Shown: piece by piece, positions 5,801 through 12,807 of the stretch
Layout of the letters: every line of letters starts with the position of its first letter
Numbering within the stretch: position 1 is the first letter of the stretch
Assembly (NCBI GenBank): GCA_050330955.1
Contig: JBHJHJ010000071.1
Span: 1 to 13,689, forward strand
Reading direction: 5' to 3'
DNA: 13,689 bases
Origin: JBCCAG01 sp050330955
GTDB taxonomy: Bacteria > Cyanobacteriota > Cyanobacteriia > CAKZMO01
The notes under the pieces: model-generated
Database searches by the model: none
What the model saw: the letters and a program-made list of their open reading frames with translations, nothing else
What the model was told of the DNA's origin: nothing
Translations under genes and position numbers: made by a program

Positions 5801-8008
5801 TGGCCCTGAAGATGTCTGGGAAGGCCGTGACGGGCGCGGCTTATCCCCTGGATCCATGGCCCCAGGGTCTTGACGCATCGATAAACTCACCCGCTTACGG
5901 GCCTGGTCCACTTCCAGTACCCGCACCTGAACCACCTGGCCAACGCTGACAATAGTCTTCGGATCGGCAACGAAGCGATCTGCAAGCTGAGACACGTGAA
6001 CCAGCCCATCCTGATGGACGCCGATGTCGACAAACGCCCCGAAGTTTGCCACGTTAGTCACCACGCCCTCCAGCGTCATACCGGGAGCCAGATCAGACAG
6101 CGCATTGATGTCGTCCCGGAACTGGGCATAGGTGAACTGCTCGCGAGGGTCGCGCCCCGGTTTTTCCAGTTCAGCCACGATATCCTGCAGGGTGGGCAGT
6201 CCCAGGCTGTCATTTATATAGTGAGTCAAATCAGCTTGTTTGAGCGCGGCGGCCAGTCGAGCGGGCTCACCCACCGGCACCTTCATATCGGCGGCGATCG
6301 CCTTCACTGCCCCATAGCGCTCGGGGTGTACCGCCGTTTGGTCCAGGGGATTGTCCCCATCCCGAATGCGCAAAAACCCCGCCGCCTGCTCAAAAGCTTT
6401 TGGGCCTAGCTTGGCCACCTTCATCAGCTGTCGCCGATTGCGAAACGCCCCGTGCTGGTTGCGGTGGGTCAGGATGTTGCCGGCAACGGCTGGGGTGAGC
6501 CCAGAGACAAACGTCAGCAGGTCTTTAGACGCCGTATTCAGGTCTACGCCGACGTAGTTGACGCAGCTTGTGACGGTCTCCGCTAGCTTCTGCTTCAGCC
6601 GCTTCTGGTCCACGTCGTGTTGATACTGACCGACCCCAATAGATTTAGGGTCAATCTTCACCAGCTCCGCCAGGGGATCTTGCAGCCGCCGCCCGATGCT
6701 AATAGCCCCTCGCACCGTGACGTCCAGATCTGGAAATTCGGCGATCGCCACGGGGCTGGCCGAGTAGATCGAGGCTCCAGCCTCATTGACCATCACCTTA
6801 ATCGGTTTGTGGGGCAGCGGGGCTAACACCTCACTGACAAACCCGTCGGTTTCTCGGCTGGCGGTGCCGTTCCCGATGGCTACCAGCTCAATTTGGTATT
6901 GCTTAATCAGCCGCGTGAGGGTTTGTGCTGCCGTCTGTCTCTGCGCCGCCGACCCGTGGGGAAATATGGCCTGGTACTCTAAAAACTGGCCGGTCTCATC
7001 CAGCACCGCGACTTTGCACCCCGTGCGGAAGCCGGGATCAATACCCAAAGTGGGCTTCATCCCAGCAGGGCTGGCCAGCAGCAGGTGGCGCAGATTGACC
7101 GCAAAGGTCTCAATTGAGGCCTCGTCCGCTTCCTGTTTTTTCTGGGCCAGGACATCGCTAGTGATAGAGGGTTTCATCAACCGCGTGAAGGCGTCGCGAA
7201 TTAGCGCTTGATAGAACTGCCGCACGTCAGGATCCTGGGTGCAAATTTCCTGGCGCTCTAGATAGGCCAGAGCAGCATCTTGGTCGACATCCAGTCGGAA
7301 GTTCAGCACCCCTTCCGCCGCACCCCGATACAGCGCCAGAAGATTATGGGGGGCCACGCTACGCACGGGCGTTTGATAGTCGCGGTACATTTCGAACTTA
7401 GTGCTGCCTTCAGGGGCCTTTGCGATGCGCGATTTGAGCACGCCTTTGTTGGAGAAGTAATGGCGGCACCAAGCGCGATAGCTGGCGGTCTCTGCCACCC
7501 CCTCCGCAATAATATCGGCGGTCCCTTGGAGCGCATCCTGGGCCGTAGGCACCTCATCATTGAGGTAGGTCTGGGCCAGCTTCTCTAAAGAGCGCCTCGG
7601 CGCGCGGCGATTGTTGAGCGCGTCAATGTCAGCGGCCAGGGGCTCCAATCCCCTTTCCCGAGCCGCCGTTGCCCGGGTGCGGCGCTTGGGCCGGTAGGGC
7701 AGGTAGAGGTCCTCTAGCTCGGTCTTTTGGCTGCAGGCCGCGATCGCCTTTCGCAGCGTATCGGTGAGCTCCCCCTGCTTCTCGATGGCGGCAAGAATAG
7801 CCTGCCTGCGCTCTTGAAGCTCAGTTTGATAGGCGTAGGACTCAGCAAGTGCCCTGAGCTGAGTTTCATCCATCTGCCCAGTGCGCTCTTTACGGTAGCG
7901 GGCGATAAATGGGATGGTAGCACCTTCACCCATCAGTTGAAGCGCTTGGGTGACTTGCCCTGTCGAAAGGGATAGGGCTTGGGCAAGCTGTGAAATCAAA
8001 TCGGCCAT
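5783..8008 (-). CDS. tex: Tex-family S1 RNA-binding transcription accessory protein
   Basis: Tex is a conserved cytoplasmic nucleic-acid-binding protein related to eukaryotic Spt6, linked to transcription and RNA handling; its exact role in cyanobacteria is not established. The 741-residue product has the family's full architecture. A helical Tex N-terminal domain (1-190) contains GATIPFIARYRKERTG at 29-44. A YqgF-like RNase H fold (about 317-450) starts with TLGIDPGFRTGCKVAVLD. Tandem helix-hairpin-helix motifs (about 485-548) carry VDLNTASKDLLTFVSGLTP. A C-terminal S1 domain (642-712) carries LEGVVTNVANFGAFVDIGVHQDGLVHVSQL. A short basic Pro/Arg tail follows. ATG 8008 fits the family N-terminus, with an A/T-rich leader (8014-8035) and no strong ribosome binding site. 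It diverges from pstS and converges on ycf54. Confidence 0.97.
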   Translation of the reverse strand: MADLISQLAQALSLSTGQVTQALQLMGEGATIPFIARYRKERTGQMDETQLRALAESYAYQTELQERRQAILAAIEKQGELTDTLRKAIAACSQKTELEDLYLPYRPKRRTRATAARERGLEPLAADIDALNNRRAPRRSLEKLAQTYLNDEVPTAQDALQGTADIIAEGVAETASYRAWCRHYFSNKGVLKSRIAKAPEGSTKFEMYRDYQTPVRSVAPHNLLALYRGAAEGVLNFRLDVDQDAALAYLERQEICTQDPDVRQFYQALIRDAFTRLMKPSITSDVLAQKKQEADEASIETFAVNLRHLLLASPAGMKPTLGIDPGFRTGCKVAVLDETGQFLEYQAIFPHGSAAQRQTAAQTLTRLIKQYQIELVAIGNGTASRETDGFVSEVLAPLPHKPIKVMVNEAGASIYSASPVAIAEFPDLDVTVRGAISIGRRLQDPLAELVKIDPKSIGVGQYQHDVDQKRLKQKLAETVTSCVNYVGVDLNTASKDLLTFVSGLTPAVAGNILTHRNQHGAFRNRRQLMKVAKLGPKAFEQAAGFLRIRDGDNPLDQTAVHPERYGAVKAIAADMKVPVGEPARLAAALKQADLTHYINDSLGLPTLQDIVAELEKPGRDPREQFTYAQFRDDINALSDLAPGMTLEGVVTNVANFGAFVDIGVHQDGLVHVSQLADRFVADPKTIVSVGQVVQVRVLEVDQARKRVSLSMRQDPGAMDPGDKPRPSRPSQTSSGPLRRRQ

Positions 8009-8164
8009 CGGAGCAAATATAAATATATAGATGTATAGGGCCTACTAGGCTGTCCCTGTCGTTGAGGGCAATTCGGCTGGCTCAAGCCGCCGCGCTGTGC
8101 AAGACATTTCGCCCAGCATAGCTTGACCAGATCACTCATCGGCTCAATGACTCAAATTAGGTAA

Positions 8165-8199
8165 TAGATACGACAATAGCGTCTACGCTAATCTATCTA
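8165..8199. promoter_or_regulatory. Compound inverted repeat in the tex-pstS divergent region
   Basis: TAGCGT-ct-ACGCTA (8177-8190) is a near-perfect dyad, flanked by a second pair of arms, TAGATA (8165-8170) and TATCTA (8194-8199). It lies about 136 bp before the pstS start. The nested symmetry looks like an operator for a dimer or tetramer. The 326-bp region 8009-8334 also has GCCTA-C-TAGGC at 8040-8050 and a possible Pho box at 8231-8260; no small gene was seen in it. Confidence 0.35.
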
Positions 8200-8230
8200 A
8201 AGACACAAAGTTGGGCAAAGTTCCAAAGCT

Positions 8231-8260
8231 CTTAATCTTTTGTTTACTTTAGACGTTTAT
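8231..8260 (+). promoter_or_regulatory. Possible Pho box (SphR-type) upstream of pstS
   Basis: The reported cyanobacterial Pho box is tandem 8-mers of YTTAAYYW with 3-bp gaps. CTTAATCT (8231-8238) matches fully, GTTTACTT (8242-8249) matches 6 of 8, and the third unit in the 11-bp register (8253-8260) is poor. The 11-bp phasing and the position about 75-105 bp before pstS fit, but one strong unit of three is modest evidence. Confidence 0.35.
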
Positions 8261-8334
8261 GCTCTATCCGACACAGTTCTTAGGCATTAGTTCTTAGACG
8301 TGTCACACACATAATTGAGTGAGAGCGTAAACAC

Positions 8335-9393
8335 ATGACGTTTTACAAAAGAGCTTTGTATGCAGCGTTCAGCCTTTCCCTAGTGGCTGTTCTTGCTGCT
8401 TGTAGCGGTGCAGAAGAGCCTGCTGCTGATAGTGGTGCAGAAGGAGAGACGACTGAGGCTTCCGCTGAAGGTGGCGAAGAGCTCAGTGGTGACGTCCTAG
8501 TAGACGGCTCCAGTACCGTCTTCCCGATTTCCGAGGCCATGGCTGAGGAATTTATGGCTGAGAACTCCGGTACTCGCGTTACCGTCGGTGTCTCTGGTTC
8601 CGGCGGCGGCTTCAAGAAATTCTGCGCGGGTGAGACCGACATCTCCAACGCATCCCGCCCCATCAAGCAGGAAGAGATGGACCTCTGCGCTGAGGCTGGC
8701 ATCGAGTTCATCGAGGTCCCTGTTGCATTCGATGGCGTCACCGTTGTGGTTAACGACGAGAACGACTGGGCCCAGTGTCTGACACCCGACCAGCTAGGCC
8801 AGATGTGGGCTCCCGATGCTGAGGGCACCATCACCAGCTGGAATCAGATTGACCCGTCTTACCCCGATCAAGATCTAGGCCTCTACGGTCCTGGTACTGA
8901 CTCCGGCACCTATGACTACTTCACCGACGCTGTTACTGGCGAAGAAGGCGAGAGCCGCGGTGACTACACCGCCAGTGAGGACGACAACGTTATTGTCCAG
9001 GGTGTGCAGTCTGACCCCGGTGGTCTGGGCTTCTTCGGCTACGCCTACTACGAAGAGAACCAGGACACCCTGACGTCTGTGGCAATCGAGAACGCCGATG
9101 GCGAGTGCATCAACGCTGGTTCTGATGTGATTGCTGACGGGACCTACAATCCGCTGGCACGCCCCATCTTCTTCTACGTGAAGACTGAGTCCTACGAGAC
9201 CAAGCCTCAGGTTAAGGCGTTCGCGGATTACCAGATCGACCAGTCCAACGAGAACCTGATTTCTGAAGTGGGCTACATTCCCCTGCCGGGTGAGATTGTT
9301 GAGAAGGCGAACGCTCGCCTTGAGAACACTACTACCGGTTCTATCTACGAGGGTGGTTCCTCTGTGGGCGTGAAGCTATCTGACAAGCTCTAA
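8335..9393 (+). CDS. pstS: Phosphate-binding lipoprotein PstS (SphX/PstS type)
   Basis: This is the substrate-binding subunit that captures inorganic phosphate outside the cytoplasmic membrane and delivers it to PstCA. The 352-residue precursor has a signal peptide with positive residues KR (5-6), a hydrophobic stretch to residue 20 and a lipobox L20-A-A-C23, so the mature protein should be lipid-anchored. Residues 24-53 are an acidic Ala/Gly/Glu/Ser linker without Lys or Arg. The binding domain follows: DGSSTVFPISEAM (57-69) with the phosphate-binding Ser/Thr loop, SGSGGGFKKF (87-96), TDISNASRPI (101-110), GTDSGTYDYF (187-196) and GYIPLP (313-318). It is the first gene of pstSCAB; a hairpin with a U-tract follows 54 bp after its stop and should reduce read-through into pstC. 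Phosphate-starvation control by SphS-SphR is expected. Confidence 0.97.
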   Translation: MTFYKRALYAAFSLSLVAVLAACSGAEEPAADSGAEGETTEASAEGGEELSGDVLVDGSSTVFPISEAMAEEFMAENSGTRVTVGVSGSGGGFKKFCAGETDISNASRPIKQEEMDLCAEAGIEFIEVPVAFDGVTVVVNDENDWAQCLTPDQLGQMWAPDAEGTITSWNQIDPSYPDQDLGLYGPGTDSGTYDYFTDAVTGEEGESRGDYTASEDDNVIVQGVQSDPGGLGFFGYAYYEENQDTLTSVAIENADGECINAGSDVIADGTYNPLARPIFFYVKTESYETKPQVKAFADYQIDQSNENLISEVGYIPLPGEIVEKANARLENTTTGSIYEGGSSVGVKLSDKL

Positions 9394-9409
9394 GAAATAA
9401 CTAGGCAAA

Positions 9410-9439
9410 TTTAAGCCTGAATTAACCTCGGCTTCTGCT
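9410..9439 (+). promoter_or_regulatory. Pho-box-like 11-bp-phased repeats after pstS
   Basis: TTTAAGCC (9410-9417, 6 of 8), ATTAACCT (9421-9428, 7 of 8) and CTTCTGCT (9432-9439, 5 of 8) follow YTTAAYYW in an 11-bp register between the pstS stop and the internal hairpin. This could be an internal phosphate-controlled promoter for pstCAB or chance similarity. Confidence 0.25.
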
Positions 9440-9446
9440 ATGTTTT

Positions 9447-9480
9447 GCTGTAGGGGCGCTTATGCCCTTACAGCTTTTTT
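9447..9480 (+). terminator. Intrinsic terminator or attenuator between pstS and pstC
   Basis: An 11-bp stem (GCTGTAGGGGC 9447-9457 with GCCCTTACAGC 9464-9474, one G-U pair) has a 6-nt loop and is followed directly by six T (9475-9480). It has the full intrinsic-terminator form. Lying inside the operon, it would give extra pstS mRNA relative to pstCAB, as expected for a binding protein needed in excess. Confidence 0.8.
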
Positions 9481-9586
9481 AGACCTGCGGCATGTATCCG
9501 TTGGCATAGTCCTTTTAAGGGATACTAGCTTCCGGCGGATGCTCCATTGATTAACTTCGACACCTGAAACTATTGGATCTCAGCCC

Positions 9587-10555
9587 ATGTCTTCTGTCGA
9601 CCTTTCCTCTCCTAAAATTTCGGAGATGTGGAAGCCAAATCGTCAAGCCTCAAAAACAGCACAAATAATCGTCAAGTTTATTACTGGCGTATTTGCGTTT
9701 GTCTCTGTAATGACGACCATTGGCATCGTCCTAACGCTCATCTTCGAGACCATCGGCTTCTTTGGTGAAGTCTCAATATTCGACTTCTTGACCGATACCG
9801 AGTGGACGCCGCTGTTCAGCAGTGCCCAGTTCGGTATTTTTGTCCTAATTAGTGCAACCGTGCTGACCGCGGGCATCGCGATTCTGGTTGCCATGCCCTT
9901 GGGGCTGCTGATTGCAACCTGCCTCAGCGAATATGCTAGCCCCAAAGCCCGCGGCATCCTTAAGCCGATACTGGAAATTCTGGCCGGTGTGCCCAGTGTG
10001 GTCTTTGGTTACTTTGCATTGCTGTTTGTGACGCCGCTGCTGCAGGGTATATTTGATTTCTTCCGTCAATTTCTACCCTTTATCCCGGAGCTGCAGGGCT
10101 TCAACGCCCTCAGTGCCGGCCTCGTCTTGGGGATTATGATTACCCCGATTGTGGCTTCCCTCAGTGAGGACGCGATCTTTGCCGTACCCCGCAGCCTCAA
10201 GGATGGCGCCTACGCCTTGGGGGCGACCAAGCGGGAAACGGTGCTATCGGTAGTTCTACCTGCGGCACTCTCAGGTATTGTCTCGGCCATCATCCTGGCG
10301 GTCTCTCGCGCCATCGGCGAGACCATGACAGTGACCCTAGCCGCGGGTCAGAACCCGCGCTTGGGCCTCAATCCACTAGTGCCTGTGATGACCATGACGG
10401 CATTTATTGTGCAGGTGAGCCTGGGTGACACCCCTGCGGGCTCCCTAGCCTACAAGACGATTTACGCCGTGGGTATGACGCTGTTTCTGATTACGCTGTG
10501 CCTTAACGTGTTTAGCTTCTGGTTTGTTCGCCGTTTCCGGGAGAAGTACGAATAA
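9587..10555 (+). CDS. pstC: Phosphate ABC transporter permease PstC
   Basis: PstC is one of two membrane subunits that form the phosphate channel of the Pst importer in the cytoplasmic membrane. The 322-residue product is normal for the family. Six membrane helices are visible (about 28-56, 82-110, 130-152, 176-195, 222-245 and 288-314). The cytoplasmic coupling (EAA) loop reads DGAYALGATKRETVLSVVLPAALSGI (206-231) and contacts PstB; SRAIGETMTVT (240-250) follows. ATG 9587 fits the family N-terminus; only a weak purine stretch (GGAT) precedes it. The stop overlaps the pstA start by one base (TAATG at 10553-10557), so translation is coupled. A 193-bp gap with an intrinsic hairpin separates it from pstS. 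Confidence 0.97.
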   Translation: MSSVDLSSPKISEMWKPNRQASKTAQIIVKFITGVFAFVSVMTTIGIVLTLIFETIGFFGEVSIFDFLTDTEWTPLFSSAQFGIFVLISATVLTAGIAILVAMPLGLLIATCLSEYASPKARGILKPILEILAGVPSVVFGYFALLFVTPLLQGIFDFFRQFLPFIPELQGFNALSAGLVLGIMITPIVASLSEDAIFAVPRSLKDGAYALGATKRETVLSVVLPAALSGIVSAIILAVSRAIGETMTVTLAAGQNPRLGLNPLVPVMTMTAFIVQVSLGDTPAGSLAYKTIYAVGMTLFLITLCLNVFSFWFVRRFREKYE

Positions 10556-11469
10556 TGACGACGCAAAATCCCATATCTCTCGATGCCCAGGGCGGGAAGT
10601 CGCACTTTGATGCCAACCTGGATAGGCGCTACTTCTTCGATAAGGTCTTTGCCTTTCTCACCTGGGCCGCGATCGCCATTGCCATCGTCGTGCTGTGTGC
10701 GCTGCTGTTCGATGTGCTCACGGATGGTCTCGCCATGTTCGACTGGCAGTTCATCACGAGCTTTCCCTCCCGAAAGCCTGAGCAAGCCGGCATTAAGTCG
10801 GCGCTGGCGGGAAGCGTCTGGCTGCTGGGTCTTGTGGCGCTGTTTGCCTTCCCCCTCGGCGTTGGTGCAGGACTGTACTTGGAAGAGTTTTCGAGCGACA
10901 ACTGGTTCACCCGCCTGATCGAGATCAACATCAACAACCTAGCCGGGGTCCCCTCCATCATCTACGGTCTACTGGGACTGCAGGTGTTTGTGCGCTGGTT
11001 TGAGCCCATCACAGGCGGACGCAGCATCCTCACCGGGGCACTGACCATCTCCCTGCTGATTCTGCCCATCGTGATCGTGGCCACCCGAGAGGCTCTGCGC
11101 TCCGTACCAGACAGCACCCGCTTGGCAGGCTTTGCCCTAGGGGCCACCCGCTGGCAGGTGGTGCGCACTCACGTGCTGCCTGGCGCGATCGCCGGTATCC
11201 TAACGGGAGCCATCTTGGGTCTGTCGCGGGCTATTGGTGAAACGGCAGCGCTGATTACTATTGGTGCATTGACGTTCATCTCCTTCTTGCCGGAAGGGCC
11301 ACAGAGTCCCTTTACCGTGCTGCCTATTCAAATCTACAACTGGGTCGGACGCCCTCAGAAAGAGTTTCACGACATTGCGGCCAGCGGCATTGTCCTGCTG
11401 CTGATTGTGCTGATAACGATGAACTCCGTCGCGATTATTCTGCGCAACAAGTTCCAGCGGCGAACTTAA
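10555..11469 (+). CDS. pstA: Phosphate ABC transporter permease PstA
   Basis: PstA is the second membrane subunit of the phosphate importer and pairs with PstC. The 304-residue product has a polar N-terminus and six membrane helices (about 31-55, 81-109, 124-146, 157-175, 206-228 and 275-296). Its coupling loop reads RLAGFALGATRWQVVRTHVLPGAIAGI (189-215), followed by LSRAIGETAALITIG (223-237), the PstA version of the motif also seen in PstC. The start overlaps the pstC stop by one base, which points to coupled synthesis of the two partners in equal amounts. pstB starts 42 bp later. No missing residue or frame break was seen. Confidence 0.97.
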   Translation: MTTQNPISLDAQGGKSHFDANLDRRYFFDKVFAFLTWAAIAIAIVVLCALLFDVLTDGLAMFDWQFITSFPSRKPEQAGIKSALAGSVWLLGLVALFAFPLGVGAGLYLEEFSSDNWFTRLIEININNLAGVPSIIYGLLGLQVFVRWFEPITGGRSILTGALTISLLILPIVIVATREALRSVPDSTRLAGFALGATRWQVVRTHVLPGAIAGILTGAILGLSRAIGETAALITIGALTFISFLPEGPQSPFTVLPIQIYNWVGRPQKEFHDIAASGIVLLLIVLITMNSVAIILRNKFQRRT

Positions 11470-11500
11470 CTGCTCTATCTATTGCCCACCACTTCTAAAA

Positions 11501-11506
11501 GGAAGG
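11501..11506 (+). promoter_or_regulatory. Ribosome binding site that fixes the pstB start
   Basis: GGAAGG lies 5 nt before ATG 11512. It favours this start over the in-frame TTG at 11482, which has no such site. Confidence 0.7.
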
Positions 11507-11511
11507 TACCC

Positions 11512-12315
11512 ATGGTTGATTCTGTTTCTGAGCAGGCTACCCAGCTTGCGTTTAAGGCCGAAGACGTCGACGTCTATTACGGCTCTAACCTCGCGGTGAA
11601 AGATGTCTTCCTCGACATTCCTCAAAAAAAGATTGTGGCCTTCATCGGCCCGTCTGGATGCGGTAAGAGCACCATTCTGCGCTGCTTCAACCGCATGAAC
11701 GATCTCATCCCTAGCGCTCGGGTCGACGGCCGGATTACCTACAAAGGTACCGACATCTACGCTAAGGGCGTGGACCCGGTGGAGCTGCGCCGCCGCATTG
11801 GCATGGTATTCCAAAAGCCCAACCCGTTCCCCAAGTCTATTTATGACAACATCGCCTTTGGCGCCCGCATCAATGGCTACCAGGGCGACATGGATGAGCT
11901 GGTGGAAGACTCTCTGCGGGGTGCTGCGGTGTGGGACGAGGTGAAGGACAAGCTGAAGGAAAGCGGCCTCTCCCTCTCCGGGGGTCAGCAGCAGCGATTG
12001 TGCATCGCTCGGGCGATCGCCATTCAGCCCGACGTCATCCTGATGGACGAGCCCTGCTCGGCCCTAGACCCCATCTCCACCCTCAAGGTGGAAGACCTGA
12101 TGGCGGATCTAAAGGAAAAGTACACTATCATTATCGTCACCCACAACATGCAGCAGGCCGCCCGCGTCTCTGACATGACAGCCTTCTACAACGCGGAGGA
12201 GACCGATAAGGGAGGGAAGGTTGGCTACCTCGTGGAGTACGATGAGACTCAGAAAATCTTTAATGAGCCACAGCAGGAAGACACCCGAAAGTACGTTTTG
12301 GGTGAATTCGGCTAA
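11512..12315 (+). CDS. pstB: Phosphate ABC transporter ATP-binding protein PstB
   Basis: PstB is the ATPase that drives phosphate import; a dimer docks on the coupling loops of PstC and PstA at the inner membrane face. The 267-residue product contains every ABC motif: Walker A GPSGCGKST (46-54), Q-loop Gln101 in MVFQKPNPFPKSIYDNI (the PstB-specific stretch), signature LSGGQQQR (155-162), Walker B VILMDE (175-180) followed by PCSALDP, and H-loop His211. The C-terminal VEYDETQKIFNEPQQEDTRKYVLGEFG is typical of PstB. I chose ATG 11512 for its ribosome binding site and family length. It is the last gene of pstSCAB; no phoU follows. A strong terminator begins 33 bp after the stop. Confidence 0.98.
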   Translation: MVDSVSEQATQLAFKAEDVDVYYGSNLAVKDVFLDIPQKKIVAFIGPSGCGKSTILRCFNRMNDLIPSARVDGRITYKGTDIYAKGVDPVELRRRIGMVFQKPNPFPKSIYDNIAFGARINGYQGDMDELVEDSLRGAAVWDEVKDKLKESGLSLSGGQQQRLCIARAIAIQPDVILMDEPCSALDPISTLKVEDLMADLKEKYTIIIVTHNMQQAARVSDMTAFYNAEETDKGGKVGYLVEYDETQKIFNEPQQEDTRKYVLGEFG

Positions 12316-12348
12316 GGCTAAGTTTGCTGGTTTCGTCTCACTCAATTT

Positions 12349-12385
12349 CTGCCGCTCTTGCTTGTCAAAGAGCGGCAGTTTTTTT
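12349..12385 (+). terminator. Intrinsic terminator of the pst operon
   Basis: A perfect 11-bp stem (CTGCCGCTCTT 12349-12359 with AAGAGCGGCAG 12368-12378) with an 8-nt loop is followed by seven T (12379-12385). The T-run overlaps the cupS stop codon, which reads on the other strand at 12384-12386. In the cupS direction the stem is followed by AAATTG only, so termination that way should be weaker. Confidence 0.9.
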
Positions 12386-12785
12386 AACCCATGAGAATGA
12401 CGGTATCGATCACGTGAATCACGCCATTATCTGCTGCGACATCCGGCAGCGTCACGGTAGCGTTCTTGACCTCAAAACCGTCCGATAGGTTGAGGGAGAT
12501 AGGTGCCCCCTCCACCGAGGTCAGCTGCTCTTGGCCCTGCAGATCAAGCTGGGTCAACCGGCCCGAAACCACGTGATATTTGAGGATGCGGGCGAGCTGC
12601 GGTGGGTTTTCCACCAGGGTCTGCACAGTGCCCGGCGGCAGCTTTGCAAAGGCGTCGTCAGTGGGGGCGAAGACGGTAAACGGTCCTTCTCCCTTGAGAA
12701 CATCCACGAGGTCAGCCGCCTGGACGGCGGCAACGAGGGTTGAAAACCCTTCAGTACTGACGGCAATTTCGACAATATCAGGCAT
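12384..12785 (-). CDS. cupS: CupS, fasciclin-domain subunit of the NDH-1MS CO2-uptake complex
   Basis: This 133-residue protein is a single FAS1 domain without a signal peptide. The two conserved FAS1 blocks are visible: GPFTVFAPTDDAFAKLPPG (34-52) and the C-terminal NGVIHVIDTVILM (120-132), with LKYHVVSG (68-75) between. FAS1 proteins are usually exported adhesins, but a short cytoplasmic one directly after cupA is CupS, a peripheral subunit of the low-CO2-inducible NDH-1MS complex (with NdhD3, NdhF3 and CupA) at the thylakoid membrane. Its exact role is unsettled. The gap to cupA is 22 bp, so they should be co-transcribed. Without the cupA context it would be annotated only as a fasciclin domain protein. 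No clear ribosome binding site was seen. Confidence 0.88.
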   Translation of the reverse strand: MPDIVEIAVSTEGFSTLVAAVQAADLVDVLKGEGPFTVFAPTDDAFAKLPPGTVQTLVENPPQLARILKYHVVSGRLTQLDLQGQEQLTSVEGAPISLNLSDGFEVKNATVTLPDVAADNGVIHVIDTVILMG

Positions 12786-12807
12786 GGTTCAACAGTAGAG
12801 GGTAGGG

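Noticed and set aside
5783..8008. Long open frames on the strand opposite tex
   Set aside because: They mirror the codon structure of tex, lack starts with ribosome binding sites and have no family resemblance.
11482..11511. TTG start ten codons upstream for pstB
   Set aside because: No ribosome binding site before it, while GGAAGG sits 5 nt before ATG 11512.
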